A stretch of DNA of 64,000 nt from contig NC_080422.1 of the NCBI RefSeq assembly GCF_029873635.1, positions 13,051,936 to 13,115,935 of the forward strand. The letters run 5' to 3'. A program made the position numbers and the translations under genes. The notes below the pieces were generated by a model, which saw only the letters and a list, made by a program, of their open reading frames with translations, searched no databases and had not been told where the DNA came from. Positions within the stretch are counted from its first letter, which is position 1. Every line of letters starts with the position of its first letter. This DNA comes from Malania oleifera (taxonomy: Eukaryota; Streptophyta; Magnoliopsida; Santalales; Ximeniaceae). Below are positions 1-12,065 of the stretch, in pieces.

Positions 1-124
1 AAATAATTAAAAAAATAATAATTAATTAATTAATCAGATTTAAAAAAAAAAGAAAAAACAAATTTATTAATTAAAATTTATTTTTATTTTATTTATAAAA
101 TATATTATTATTAATATTAATTAA

Positions 125-162
<38 letters not shown>

Positions 163-2395
163 GTGATTCTAATTGAATTCACGCGCGCCCCCCCCTCAGA
201 TTATCTTCTATCTTCTTCTTCTTTTATTTTCTTTTTTTTCCTGTAAGTCTCTGAACTCTCTCTTTCTCCTCACGTTCTCTCTCCCTCTCTCCTTGATTTC
301 GTGACGGATTTTCGTCCGATCGAAAATCCGAAGATACCATTGGACTCCATTCGCCGCTGCCGTCATTTCTATCGGAGCGGATCGGTGGTAGGAGCGGCGT
401 AGGCGTATTCCCTAGGGTAAGCCATTTTCCCCTTTTTCTTTAATTTCTTGTAAAATATAAGCCCAATTGACGAACGGACAACTCCACGAGAATTTAGGGA
501 TGATTCTCTACAAGTCTAGTGGGATGGAATTCTCGTGGGAGTGTCGGACCAAAACCTCAAATTTAGGGTGCGGCTATTATTAAGGGGCTTATTTTTAATT
601 AGTTAGTATTAATTTAGAAATGCTAAAATATTAAGCATTTGGGACTGAAGTAGGATTTCTAGAATTTAGGGCCCGGGTGAGCACCGCGGGTCTAATTTTG
701 GGACCCGCAGGCAAAACTTGGAAAATTAAGTGGGGATGTTAAATAATAGTTTAAATATTAATTTGAGATATATGGAGCCTAGGGAAGGCTAGATGAGTAT
801 TATTTTGGAGAAATAAATTAATTAATCTGGGAAAAATGTAAATTGCAGGAATTAAATTTCGGGCGCCAAGGGAGTGAAATTTTGGGTCCTAAGGAATTTC
901 TCAGTAGGCAGGTAAGGGAATAAACTAAAGCAGTAATTTTCCATACAAATTATTATTGATTATGAGTAAATTTATTTTCAGAAAAGCATATGTTATATTG
1001 TGTATTACGAATGAAATGTACGATTGGGAAAATACTGCTATGATGATTAAAATGTATATGTATGTATGAGATGTAAGGAATTCACGATTTTAGAATATGA
1101 AGTATGACTTTTAACAGCATATGTGTGGCATGAATATTATTTTATGTGAAATATATTATGATGTGAAAGATTTTACGAACCAAGCAATTATGAAAATATG
1201 AGTTATGTTGTGATAAATGATGTATTTTCAGTATATATATACCTGAAACAATTTTGGCGCGAGGCCATATATTTATGTTATCGGCACGAGGCCGTATTTA
1301 TGTTTTTGGCGAGAGGCCATATATTTATGTTATCAGCACGAAACCGTATTTATGTTATTGGCGCGAGGCCATGTATTTATGTTATCAGCACGAGGCCGTA
1401 TTTATGCTATCGGCGCGAGGCCGTAATTATATTATTGGCGCGAAGCCATATTTACTATGATTTTGGCGCGAGGCCATATGTATGATTTCGGCGCGAGACC
1501 GTATCTATGTTTTCAGCACAAGGCCGTAATGATGTTACGTATAATCATGTATTATATATTTTCACAACCAGAATGTTAGTTTAGTTCAGATTAGGAGCTC
1601 GGTACCGTAGCTATGGGTTAATTTTGGCACAAGGCCTTATTAATGCTACTGTCCCACGAGGGGATAGGAGATGGATAGTCGATGTGACTTTCAGTAGAGT
1701 GTGGACGTCCACCTGGCAGTCCGGACCAGGGTGTGGCGGGCTCATCGTACTTACAGACATATTTGATTCGGCAGTGGTCGGCCAGCCATTGTTGGGCCCC
1801 GCCTTCGGGCTGCATAACCTGACATGGGGGGTAATACATAACACCAGCTAGCTAGTCATCCTGAGTTTGTTTTCAGTACTACAGTTATAACAGATGATTT
1901 TATGTATGATATGATTTATTAACAGATGTGAAAATATATGTTTACCTAATACGATATGATTATGTTTATAGAATTATGAAATGTACTGTATACGTACAAA
2001 TGCATTAAATATTCATGTTGTCTCACAGCTGTATTTAGTTTATTTTCCCTTATTGAGAAGTGTCTCACCCCCAAACTTAATTAATTTTTCAGGAGCTCCT
2101 GAGAGACTGGCGGGTCAGGGCCACCGTTGAGCTAGTGAGATTACCCTGTGAGAAGGGTAAGATTTTGTAATAGCGTCAGAGTTATTTTGTATTTGACCCT
2201 AGATATATTTGGCTGTATGTGAGGATGTATAGAATGCTCTGGTATTATATTTTATGATTGGATGTTTGAGATTTTATGTTTACTGCTGTTAGGTTTTCCA
2301 CTGTGTTTGACAGGTGTCCCCGCTACCCACGGATTCGAGTTGACCATTTTATTTATTATGTGATATTTTATGTTAAGAAATTGAGGGACGTTACA
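1..2395 (+). mobile_element. Long LTR of a Tekay/Del-like Ty3/gypsy element
   Basis: The left edge of the window cuts into this LTR. It ends at a gacgttaca terminus near 2395, like the cgtcaca ends at 57406, 61695 and 63603. The stretch 290-420 matches the corresponding part of the LTR at 59430-59560, and 770-930 matches 61696-61850. No tRNA primer-binding site follows it, so on this strand it is either the 3' LTR of an element lying to the left or a solo LTR. No coding sequence was recognised in it. It carries an internal tandem array at 1252-1534. Confidence 0.8.
1252..1534 (+). repeat. Tandem array of about 26-bp units inside the LTR
   Basis: Eleven degenerate units are present, each with a core like ggcgcgaggcc or agcacgaggcc followed by a short A+T-rich spacer (tatttatgtt-like). 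Cores ending in cat and cgt alternate in much of the array, suggesting that a two-unit block was amplified. Related units, in reverse orientation, occur in the LTR fragment at 20477-20575. Open frames across the array are by-products of the repeat. Confidence 0.85.
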
Positions 2396-2800
2396 TAAAG
2401 CAATCAGCAGGGTGCTTTTAAACCATGTCTTTTTTAACTTGCTCTCTTTTTTCCTTTTTTTTTTTTTTTAATTCTTTTCTCATATCTATGTATTAGAATG
2501 GATAAATATGGGTTACCCTTGTGGTAGTGGTAGTAACAATGCTCAGATGGAATCACTAGTCTCTGCTTTCTAGTAAGATGAAATATTAGAGGGGTGTAAA
2601 GTTTGGAGACGTAAGAAAGATATAAAGTGAAAGAAGAGGGAAAATGTTTTCTTTCACAATCATGTGTTTGGTGAGTTGAACAATTTTTATGAACTCAAAT
2701 AAAAGACAACTTTTTGGCTAGGTAAGTTGACAAGGAACATGATTCTCTCTCTCTCTCTCTCTCTCTCTACTTTCTTCCTTTCTCTTTCATCAAGCATGGG

Positions 2801-2838
<38 letters not shown>

Positions 2839-3574
2839 TTAAAAATATAAATTTGAAGAAAATTAGAAAAATTTACACAATTACACCTTATTGAGATTGA
2901 TAATAAATGAGATTCTTGGGAGCCCACAAATGAAGCCCAATTTTCTTCCATACAAGTCATGTGCTTGCTTCAAAGACACGAAAGCTTAATGAACACCTAC
3001 CCTTATACAAATATGAAGGATGGTATAATTTGCATCATCTATCTATGTCTTCCACTTTCCTTTCTTTTCCCTTTTCCAGTGCAGTTACAACTCCAATGAC
3101 TCAGCTAACTTGAATACCTTCCCTGGAATACTTGCTTTCATTAAGCCAAAGTTTGAAGAGAGATTGGATGATCTTTTGATGAATTAGTTCTATCTGATTT
3201 TAGCTAGCTATAGGTTTAGCCTAGCTGTATCTTTTGTTTTTTTGTTTCTGGACAAGATGGGCGAATACGTGTGCTCAGTTTCCTGTCTTCACCTTTTTGG
3301 GAATTCATTAATTGGGTATGTCATCTTTCTAATGTACTCCAACCATATAATAATATATGTGTATCTTTCTTTTCTGTTTTTCCAATCAGTGCCAAATGTG
3401 TACCCTGTGGACTTGTTCGAACATATATGGGATTTCTCGATACTTTCAATCTGAAATTAAAGAGGACGTAAATTACGTTTATAAGTAAAACACTATCTTA
3501 TTGTCTTTTGTTTTACTTATTTTGTGAAAGCTTATAGTCATTTTAATTTTATATTTGAAATTGTGTGAATTTAA
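2396..3574. other. A+T-rich intergenic DNA without a recognised gene
   Basis: The stretch holds a CT dinucleotide run (2742-2769), an AT run (2801-2835) and a poly-T tract near 2456. The portion 2890-3000 resembles 3935-4040 and 43530-43580 (a shared gagattc...cccacaaatgaagcccaa signature), so it is probably an older partial duplicate of the block described next. No coding frame looked credible. Confidence 0.6.
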
Positions 3575-5175
3575 CAAAAATTACACCAACTTGGGATCAC
3601 AGTATATATTTAGTAAATTTTTTAGTAATAAATAGTAAATAAATTGGTATTTGCCTAGCTAAATAAATATATAATCATTTACCTAATTTTAAAAAAATAA
3701 AATGTAACAAAAATTGCACGGAACTTCATATCACAATAGTAAACATTTAAATTTAAATTTAAATTTAAATTTTATTTTCATTCCAGCCTTTGTTCCGCAG
3801 ACCAATCCAAATAATTCTTATGATATTGAGAATTAATGTTATGATTAGACTTGTGGAACCAATGAGGGAGCAGCTGCGCGAACCAACGAGGAAGCTAAGA
3901 GAAGGAAGAGCTCACTGTGGGAATGAGACTCGTAAATGAGATTCATGGCGGCCCACAAATGAAGCCCAATTTTCTCCCTTTGGGTTCACACCATAAGTCA
4001 TGTGCTCGCCTCAAAGACACGAAAGCAAGCTTAATGAATGCCAAGGCCCTCCCTAAAAAGAACTGTTGTAAAAGGAAGTGAAAATTTTCTTTCTTTTTAT
4101 TTTTTAATTAGCTAGCCCCCCACACAAAATTGGGCGTCTATAATAATAAAAATTTAAATTAATAAAACAAATAACAATAAACACTACAATATATATATAT
4201 ATATATATATTAATTACTTAATCATGATATGTAAAATAAATAATAATGTATTATTATTCTCATTATATTAAAATTAGTCATCAAAGCAATTAATAATAAT
4301 CAGAGTATTGAAACTTTATTATTATTATTATTAAACATAATAGGCATTTTAATCCAAGAGAACAAGTAGTAGAGATATTTTTATCCCCCACAAAATTAGA
4401 TTACCATGTGAATCCAGATTGTCCAAAGAGATGTATTGAATATCCATATTTTGGATATGAGTGCGAGTGCGAGTGCGAGTGTGAGTGCGTGCTATGCATA
4501 TATATATATATATATTTGAGTGCGGGCCACAAATGGGGACTCGCGTAGGAATCTTCATGCTTCCTTTATATAGGAGCATCGATAATTTTGATAAGTCGTT
4601 ACTAGGAGGAGTAAGAGCTAAGTAACATTCAGGAGCAGAGCAGGATAAAAGTCATATCAGATCTTAGGCGTAGATCTTCAAGACAAAAGTGCGTGCTACG
4701 TATGAATGGAGGTCAATTTCCTTCAACCCCATACTATTGTTATTATTATTATTATTATATACGTGCCATGTTTGCTCTACCTACGTACGTGTATAGTATC
4801 CACTGGTCAAACGCATGCGTGCATCCACCTCATCCTTCATTTCTATATATATTTATATTTATAAGGGGTTGCCCTGCCCACTTGCACAATGACGTCAATT
4901 TTTATTTTAAGTTTTTTTTAAAAATTTTTTGATAAAATTGGTGCATTTTTAATAGCTTTTTTAAAAAAAAAAAAACAAAAAAAATTGACTAATTTATAGA
5001 ATATTTAAATTTATTCAGATTAATTAGGTAATTGGACGGAGAATTTAAACTATAGATCAATCGACCAAGAAATTTTATTTCTATGGATCTATAGGTTGAA
5101 ATCTATTTGGATGCACACTAATCGGATTTTTTAATCAATTTTTAATGAATACTACTTAATTTGGTAAATATAGCT
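3575..5175. repeat. Duplicated block A (ancestral upstream flank of the transporter gene)
   Basis: This non-coding block is collinear with 42885-44225 plus 46008-46710. Markers found in both include the ttacaccaacttgggatcac stretch (3579 and 42885), the atcatgatatgtaaaataaa stretch (4215 and 44060), the cccacaaaattggattacca-like stretch (4387 and 46011) and the ttgccctgcccacttgcac stretch (4869 and 46415). The matching copy on the right lies directly upstream of the intact NPF transporter, so this block is inferred to be the distal upstream flank of transporter copy 1, now displaced by insertions. Confidence 0.8.
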
Positions 5176-5942
5176 CATTTAAAAATCATGCACTGCACCA
5201 CTGCCTACTCTGGCTAGGTCAAGTCTTAAATTATGATTATACAAAAGGTGGTATATTTTCATGGAGAGAACTATTCAAACAAATACCTAAACATACATCA
5301 GCAATCATAAACTTCAATTTCCCACTCCCCCTCCCTTTCCCCCATGCCAGCCACAGGGTGAAACAGGCTATCTTTGCGAACTCATTGTGGTGTAACAAAT
5401 CAAATTAGTGCACTTTTTTGGTCACTGAATCATTTAAAAATTTTCATCCTGTTCACTGTGATATTTATGATCACAATATATTATAAATCATTATAAATTA
5501 ATTTCTGATTATAGTGATTTTTAAATCATGCGTCTGAATCTTAATTCTGATTATGAACAGTGTTGCATTGAACATAATAATATTATAAGGTGTTCTATTT
5601 CATGATTACATAAGTATCCAAACAAAGACCTAAAAATAATCATCAAGCAATTGCGAACATCAAGCCCCCCCAAACCCCCTCACCTTCCTTGGCCCAAGTG
5701 CCAACTCGATATCTTTACCAACTCATTATGGTGTCGAAGTCTAGTTTAATTTACTTTCTGGTGATTAAACCGGTCACCATTGTGGGCGCGAACACAAACC
5801 GGTCGACTGAACTGCATAGAAAAGAAAAATAGCCTTTGGGATACTATGTTCGGTCGACCGAACTTCTAGTTCATCTCTTATCCGGTCAATCGAACTTGCA
5901 CAAACTCGGTCAACTGAACCTGACTTCGGTCGACCAGTGTTC
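5176..5942. other. Intergenic DNA with a palindromic ggtcgaccg cluster
   Basis: No gene is seen. The stretches 5280-5440 and 5618-5775 are weakly similar, both having C-rich runs followed by tttgcgaactcattgtggtg-like text, suggesting an old local duplication. From 5770 to 5940 there are six or so copies of a ggtcgaccgaac-like motif, several of them perfect or near-perfect palindromes. This may be a remnant of an older LTR into which the Copia element at 5943 inserted. Confidence 0.45.
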
Positions 5943-6701
5943 TGTTGGGAAAAAATATAATATATATGAACAAATTCCCACAAGTAAATCAATGGAGTAA
6001 TGGAAACAATAAAAAAAAATTGAGACACAAGAAATTTAACGTGGTTCCCTCAAATGTTGAGGTATGTCCACGGGGCACGGCGGTCCAAATTCACTATCAC
6101 CAAATATGTTGTACAAAGTGGATACAAAAGGCATATGCCTTACAAATACAAAAGAGTGTATTAACAAATGTAGCAAGATGGAAATGCCTCACCAAATATT
6201 CTGAACAAAGCTCCAAAGAACCAACCAAAACGAGCACAACCAGAATAACTCAATATGCTGTTAATAATATGCAGCCGGAGACACACGAAGATAAAGGTAA
6301 CAACAGGTTGTTGCACTGGAGAAGATGACCGGCGCAGGTATGGTCGTGCTGCAGGTGCTGGCTACAAGTGTTGGCTGCTGTAGGCATTGGGAGCTAGTAT
6401 TGAAAACAGAGAGTCCAAAATGGCAGCAAGTTGGAAAAATGGAAAGGACAAGTGGCTCTAATACTGGCTGCAGGCAAAGGAAGCTGTATTTGAAAAACTG
6501 ACAGTGAAGTCACAGCTGGCAGAAAGAAATGCAGATGAAACAAAAAAGGAGATGAAGGGGCAGCATGCTACCCTTGTGCGTGAGGCCTTGGAGCCTAAAT
6601 CAACAAACATGCTGCAGTTGTTTTCCTTTCTGGGAAGCCACCAACATGAAATAATGGTGCAGCTTTCAAGTCAAGGGCCCCACAAGGAGGGACGCCCAAC
6701 A
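5943..6701 (-). repeat. 3' LTR of the Tork-like Copia element
   Basis: It begins tgttggg and ends cccaaca on the plus strand and pairs with the LTR at 10714-11472. The polypurine tract lies immediately inside it at 6702-6716 (ggagggggagat on the minus strand), which fixes both the orientation and this boundary. Confidence 0.92.
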
Positions 6702-6819
6702 AATCTCCCCCTCCAGACTTATGGGGACGACTCCACCAAATCGGCCAAAACTCGACACTTCACATGTTTGTCCCTTGACAATGCTTTAGTCATCATATCC
6801 GAACCATTATCATCAGTGT

Positions 6820-7430
6820 GAATTTTGTCAAACTAGAATAATTTCTTATCCAACACATCCCAAATCCAATGATATCTAACATTAATATGTTTTGACTTTG
6901 AATGGAAGATAGAATTCTTACTCAAATGAATTGTACTTTGGCTATCACAATAAAGAACATACATTTCCTGTTCCATCCCCAACTCTTTCAAGAATCTCTT
7001 CAACCAAAGCAGTTCTTCGCAAGCTTCCGTAATGGTTATAAACTCGGCTTCCGTAGTAGATAGAGTAACACATTTGTATAATTTAGATTGTCATGCCACA
7101 ACTCCTCCTGCAAAAGTCATCAAATAACCCGAAGTGAATTTTCTAGAATCAACATCACCGGCCATGTCGGCATCCGTGAATCCATGGAGTGTAGATTTAC
7201 CATTTCCAAAACACTAGCACACCTTTGAAGTGCCTCTAAGGTATTGGAAAATCCATTTTACCGCTAACCAATGCTCCTTTCCTGGATTAGAGAGAAATCG
7301 ACTAACAACTTCAACAATATAAGCTAAATTCTGTCTTGTACAAACCATTGCATACATTAAGGAACCAATGGCCAAAGCATAAGAAATTTTCTTCTTCTCT
7401 TCCTTGTCTTTTTCACTTGTAGGACTTTGT
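6820..7430 (-). pseudogene. Copia RNase H region (fossil)
   Basis: Reading the minus strand gives typical Copia RNase H text: a TLSTTEAEF block (about 7050-7075), EACEELLWLK, and YCDSQSTIHL with a later SKHINVRYH block. It lies downstream of the reverse transcriptase and directly before the polypurine tract, as expected for this superfamily. It belongs to the element at 5943-11472. Confidence 0.75.
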
Positions 7431-8199
7431 TATGAACTAAACTTGAAGTGACTAGCAAGTGGGCAACCAACGGGTTTTGCTTTATCCATATTAAACTTCT
7501 CAAGCACTTTTTCAATGTAACTTTCTTGAGACAACCAAATTTGTCTTTTTTCACGATCACGAACAATTCTCATGCCAAGAATTTGCTTTGCTGGTCCCAA
7601 GTCTTTCATAGAAAAAGACTTGCTTAACTCTAACTTCAATTTGTCAAACTTGGAGAAGTCCTGTCCTACAATGAGCATTTCATCAACATAGAGTAAAAGA
7701 ATAATAAAAGTACCATCCAAAATTTTTTTCACAAACACACAATCATCTGAAGAGGTTTTTGAGTAACCATGATCAATCATGAAATAATCAAATTTCTTGT
7801 ACCATCTTCGTGGTTCTTGCTTTAACCCATATAAACTTTTCTTTAATTTGCACACTAAATTCTCTTTCCCCTTTTGTTTGAAGCCTTCCAGTTGTTCCAT
7901 GTAAATTTCATTTTCCAAGTCACCATATAAGAAAGCACATCTAGTTGCTCAACTTCTAAATTCAAATATGCTGCCATGCCAAGAACAACCCGAATAAATG
8001 ACATCTTTACAACCGGGGAGAATATTTCATTAAAGTCAATTCCCTTTTTCTGACCAAAGCCTTTTACCACAAGCCTAGCCTTGTATCGAAGATTCTTTCC
8101 ATCATTTTTCAGCCTAAACACCCATTTATTTTTCAAAACTTTCTTTCCAGGAGGAAGTTTAACCAAATCATAAGTGTGATTGTCAATTATGGAATTCAT
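7430..8199 (-). pseudogene. Copia reverse transcriptase region (fossil)
   Basis: The minus strand shows the Copia RT landmarks in order: a W.F..K.DG....YKARLV.KGF block near 8080, the LEVEQLDV block near 7950, an SLYGLKQ-like block near 7825, and the catalytic YVDE-like box (LLLYVDEMLIVG) near 7690, followed by FSMKDLGPA and the ILGMRI block. This is the polymerase of the 5943-11472 element. Confidence 0.88.
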
Positions 8200-8205
8200 T
8201 TCCTC

Positions 8206-9441
8206 TTATATAGCCTCTATCCATTCAACTTTATTTTCATGGTTCATGGCTTCTTGATAATTTTCGGGTTCCCCTTGATCCGTTAGAGTAACATAGTCAC
8301 TTGATGGATATTTAGATGAAGGTCTTGGCTCTCTTGAAGACCTTCTCAATTGAGCTTGCTCTTGAACTTGTTGCTCCCCCTCATTTTCATCCTCAACATC
8401 ATTAGGAATTTCATCATTTCCAACATCTTCAAAAGGTGGAAGAACATCTTCCATATTTTCATCATGTGCCAAAGGTGGAGAAGGTAAGTCTAAGTCAACA
8501 AAATCATTCCCATTAGATTGTGGTTGCTCAATCGTGCCAAAATCTTCAATTGTTTGATCTTCAAAAAATACAACATCTCGGCTTCTAACAATTTTCTTGT
8601 CAACTGGATCCTACAATCTATATCCAAATTCATTATGCTCATAGCCAAGAAAAATACATTGCATTGTCTTGTCATCAAGTTTGGATCTTTAATCTTTTGA
8701 AATGTAAACAAATGCACGACAACCAAACACTTTCAAGTGATCATAAGTGACATCCTTACATTTCCAATTTTTTTTAGAAACTTCACCAAGTAAAGGAGTT
8801 GAAGGAGACAAATTAACCAAATCCACCACAGTCCTCATTGCTTCACCCCAAAATGATTTTGGCAACTTCGCATTAGAGAGCATACATCTCATTCTCTCCA
8901 GTATAGTGCGGTTCATCCTTTTAGCAATACCATTTTGTTGAGGGGTTTTCTTGACGATCTTTTGATGTCTAATTCCTTGGCTGTAACAATATGCATCAAA
9001 TGGGCCAATGTACTCTCCCCCATTATCCGAGCGTACACATTTCACCTTGTTTCCAGTCTCCCTTTCAACTTTAACCTAAAAATGCTTAAACACATCTAAG
9101 ACTTGATCTTTAGTCTTCAAAGTATAAGTTAAAACTTTTCTTGAACAATCATCAATAAAGGTAACAAAATAAAGTGCACCACCATGAGATTTAACTTTCA
9201 AAGGATCACATACATCTGAATGTATCAAATCTAAAACATTAGATTTTTTAGTAACAAACTTTGTACGAAAATGAGCTATATGTTGCTTACCGGCCAAACA
9301 ATGAACATAAGCTTTAAGAGAGGTACCTTTCATCCTGGGTAGGAGCTTCTTTCTGAACAAAAACTGTATTCCTTTTTCACTCATGTGCCCAAGCCGCTTA
9401 TGCCACAAATCGGTGGAAGAGTGACTTTCAATTGCATTCAT
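8206..9441 (-). pseudogene. Copia integrase region (fossil)
   Basis: Minus-strand pieces give the GAG-pre-integrase HKRLGHMSEKG block (about 9400), the catalytic-core segment with DLIHSDVCDP and FIDDCSRK (about 9200), the DNGGEY block (about 9030) with TPQQNGIAKR, and the acidic linker before the RT (8206-8472). The D, D and E positions of a retroviral-type integrase core can be recognised. It belongs to the 5943-11472 element. Confidence 0.85.
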
Positions 9442-9462
9442 AACACCATTACCAATTTTACC

Positions 9463-10599
9463 TTACATCATATAAAGTGTACCGATTTTCTTGCCTTTAG
9501 CCACCACCAAATTACCCTTTGTGAGCTTCCATTTTCCATTACCAAAATGGTTGTCAAACCCTTCATCATCAAGCTTTCCGATAGATATCAAATTTGGTCG
9601 AATATCGGGTACATGTCTCACATCTTTGAGCACCAACTTGCATCCCAAATTTGTTTCCAAACAAATATTTCCCATGCCAACAATTTTTGACAAACCTTCA
9701 TTTCCCATCCGAACAACTCCATAATTTCCTTTGGAATAAGAAGTGAAGAAATCTCCCTGAGAAGTGACATGGAATGACACACAGGAATCAATAGCCCAAT
9801 CAGTCTCTTGACTTGTCAAATTAATGCAACTTTCATCACAAACAACCATGAGATCACCATTAGATGCAACTGAAGTTGTGTCTTCATGCTTTTTCTCTTT
9901 GTTTTGCTCCTTAAATTTCAATTTTCTACACTCCCGCTTCATATGCCCCTTTTTATGACAATAGTGGCACTCAATATCTTTTTTCGAAACCGAGCTGGAC
10001 CGACCTTTTGATTTATCATTATGGTGAAAATATCTGCTTTTACTTTTGCCTCTCCCCCGATTTGCTGTCACAAGTGCCTCTAAATGAGAAGAGCCAACTG
10101 ATTTTCTTCTAATTTGTTCATTCAACAAGCTGCTAGTTACTTGGTTCATAGTAACAATTCCATCGGGAGCCGAATTACTAACAATCACAACCAAAGTCTC
10201 CCAACTTTCCGGCAAAGAGTTAAGAAGCATTAAGGTTTGCAATTCATCATCAAAAACTATTTTCATAATAGCAAGCTGATTGATAATATTTTTCATCTCA
10301 TTCAAATGCTCAGTAATAAGACCACCATCTTTATATTTCAAATTCGCCAATTTTCGGAAAAGAAAAACTTTATTTGTAGCCAACTTTCTATCATAAAGAC
10401 CCTCCAGTTTTTTCCACAATTCATATGTCGAAGTTTCGGTAGAAACATGATGAAAAACACTATCATCAATCCATTGTCGGATAACACCAACGGTTTTCCT
10501 ATAAAGCCTATTCCACTCATCATCACTCATGTCTTTAGGCTTTCGGCTATCACCTTCAATAAGCCCATCCAAATCTTTGTAAAATAAAAGATCTTGCAT
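9463..10599 (-). pseudogene. Copia gag-protease region (fossil, long open stretch)
   Basis: A 378-residue open stretch matches Tnt1-type Gag (ELWKKLEGLY, LLNSLPESWE). It is followed by a CCHC zinc knuckle (CHYCHKKGHMKREC, about 9930-9970) and the start of the aspartic protease (WAIDSCVSFHVT, about 9770-9800). It is the best-preserved part of the element. Confidence 0.88.
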
Positions 10600-10700
10600 T
10601 TTTGTTTTCCAAGTTACCTAAGTGCTTCCATTGAAGCTAATCATACGGCCAACATTACCATCCATGATTTATACAAACTTAATGCGTACAAATAACATGT

Positions 10701-10711
10701 CTCTGATACCA
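10701..10711 (-). other. Primer-binding site of the Copia element
   Basis: On the minus strand the sequence tggtatcagag follows the 5' LTR within a few bases. This is the usual plant retrotransposon site complementary to initiator methionine tRNA. Confidence 0.85.
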
Positions 10712-10713
10712 CT

Positions 10714-11472
10714 TATTGAGAAAAAAATATAATATATATGAACAAATTCCCACAAGTAAATCAATGGAGTAATACAAACAATAAAAAAAAAATTGAGACA
10801 CAAGAAATTTCATGTGGTTCCCTCAAATGTTGAGGGACGTCCACGGGCACGGCGGTCCAAACCCACTATCACCAAATATGTTGTACAAAGTGGATACAAA
10901 AGGCATATGCCTTACAAATACAAAAGAGTGTATTAACAAATGTAGTAAGATGGAAATACCTCACCAAATATTCTGAACAAAGCTCCAAAGAACCAACCAA
11001 AATGAGCACAACCAGAATAACTCAATATGCTGTTAATAATATGTAGCCGGAGACACACGAAAATAAAGGTAACAACAGGTTGTTGCACTGGAGAAGATGA
11101 CCGGCCCAGGTATGGGCGTGCTGCAGGTGCTGGCTGCAAGTGTTGGCTGCTGTAGGCATTGGGAGCTAGTATTGAAAACAGAGAGTCCAAAATGGCAGCA
11201 AGCTGGAAAAATGGAAAGGACAAGTGGCTCTAATACTGGCTGTAGGCAGAGGAAGCTGTATTTGAAAAACTGAGAGTGAAGTCACGGCTGGCAGAAAGAA
11301 ATGTAGATGAAACAAAAAAGGAGATGAAGGGACAGCATGCTACCCCTGCGTGTGAGGCCTTGGAGCCTAAATCAACAAACATGCTGTAGTTGTTTTCCTT
11401 TCTGGGAAGTCAACAACATTAAAGAATGATGCAGCTTTCAAGTCAAGGGCCCACAAGGAGGGACACCCAACA
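10714..11472 (-). repeat. 5' LTR of the Tork-like Copia element
   Basis: It is the partner of 5943-6701 and differs from it by scattered substitutions. It is followed on the right by the 5-bp flank tgctc at 11473-11477. Confidence 0.92.
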
Positions 11473-11477
11473 TGCTC

Positions 11478-12065
11478 TTGGATTGTTCCAATATTTTTAT
11501 CGCGATGAAAATAATAAAACGACATTAATTTGGTTAAATTGTTTTAAAACATTTATAATAATTCTCCATGTGTCTTGAACGACCATAATTAATTTGGGGC
11601 ATCTATCTTTTTCTTGGGGAAAATGATCAAATTCAGTTGCACTCATCATACCCCATACATGAGAAACTGCTTGGAGATACCAGTAAATAGCAGAAACAGA
11701 GGGCTATAGTGTCTCTCTGTTCTTCTATGTTGAAGATGCAGGCTAGTGTTAGTGGCAGAGGTCATTTTGGAGCTGCATATTTCATGTCCTTCCCAGCCCC
11801 CCATGGTGTCACAGCCTTGTGCACCAAGTGTTGCATTTTAAATGATTTTCCATTGATATTGGATCCTCCTGCCTTGGCTCATTGTCGTGGACATGAGTCA
11901 TTTGAATGCCATCTTTGTTGTTCTGCTTGCCATGATTGTTAAATTGCCTTTCGACTGCAATATGGAAATGGATTCAGCTGTCGTAACTTTGGTAAAATTT
12001 TAATGGTTTGACTATATAAACCATGAAGAAAACACCACAAGTGCTTTTAGCGTAAAAGCACAGAA
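11478..12065. other. Intergenic DNA, no recognised gene
   Basis: A short frame at 11709-11942 (77 codons, cysteine- and histidine-rich) is less A+T-rich than its surroundings and could be a gene scrap. I recognise no family and see no splice-consistent continuation. The stretch ends abruptly where duplicated block B begins. Confidence 0.4.

Larger units (their letters stand above)
5943..11472 (-). mobile_element. Tork/Tnt1-like Ty1/Copia retrotransposon, both LTRs present
   Basis: The element is 5.5 kb with LTRs of about 760 bp at 5943-6701 and 10714-11472. The termini are tgttggg and cccaaca, and the flanking 5-bp sequences tgttc and tgctc agree at four of five positions. On the minus strand the order is LTR, primer-binding site, gag, protease, integrase, reverse transcriptase, RNase H, polypurine tract, LTR. 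The gag resembles Tnt1 Gag (Tork lineage). The LTRs agree at roughly 19 of 20 positions over the first 150 bases by eye, so it is fairly young. The coding region is broken in several places. Confidence 0.93.

Noticed and set aside
1198-1485. Two overlapping open frames in the first LTR
   Set aside because: Both are produced by the 26-bp tandem array; the translated text is repetitive and matches no protein family.
6504-6821. Plus-strand open frame in the Copia LTR
   Set aside because: It lies in the LTR and crosses its inner boundary; the element is coded on the minus strand and the frame is not supported by the partner LTR.
11709-11942. Small cysteine- and histidine-rich protein
   Set aside because: No family was recognised, no splice partners were found and there is no duplicate to show constraint. 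It is kept only as a remark on the intergenic stretch.
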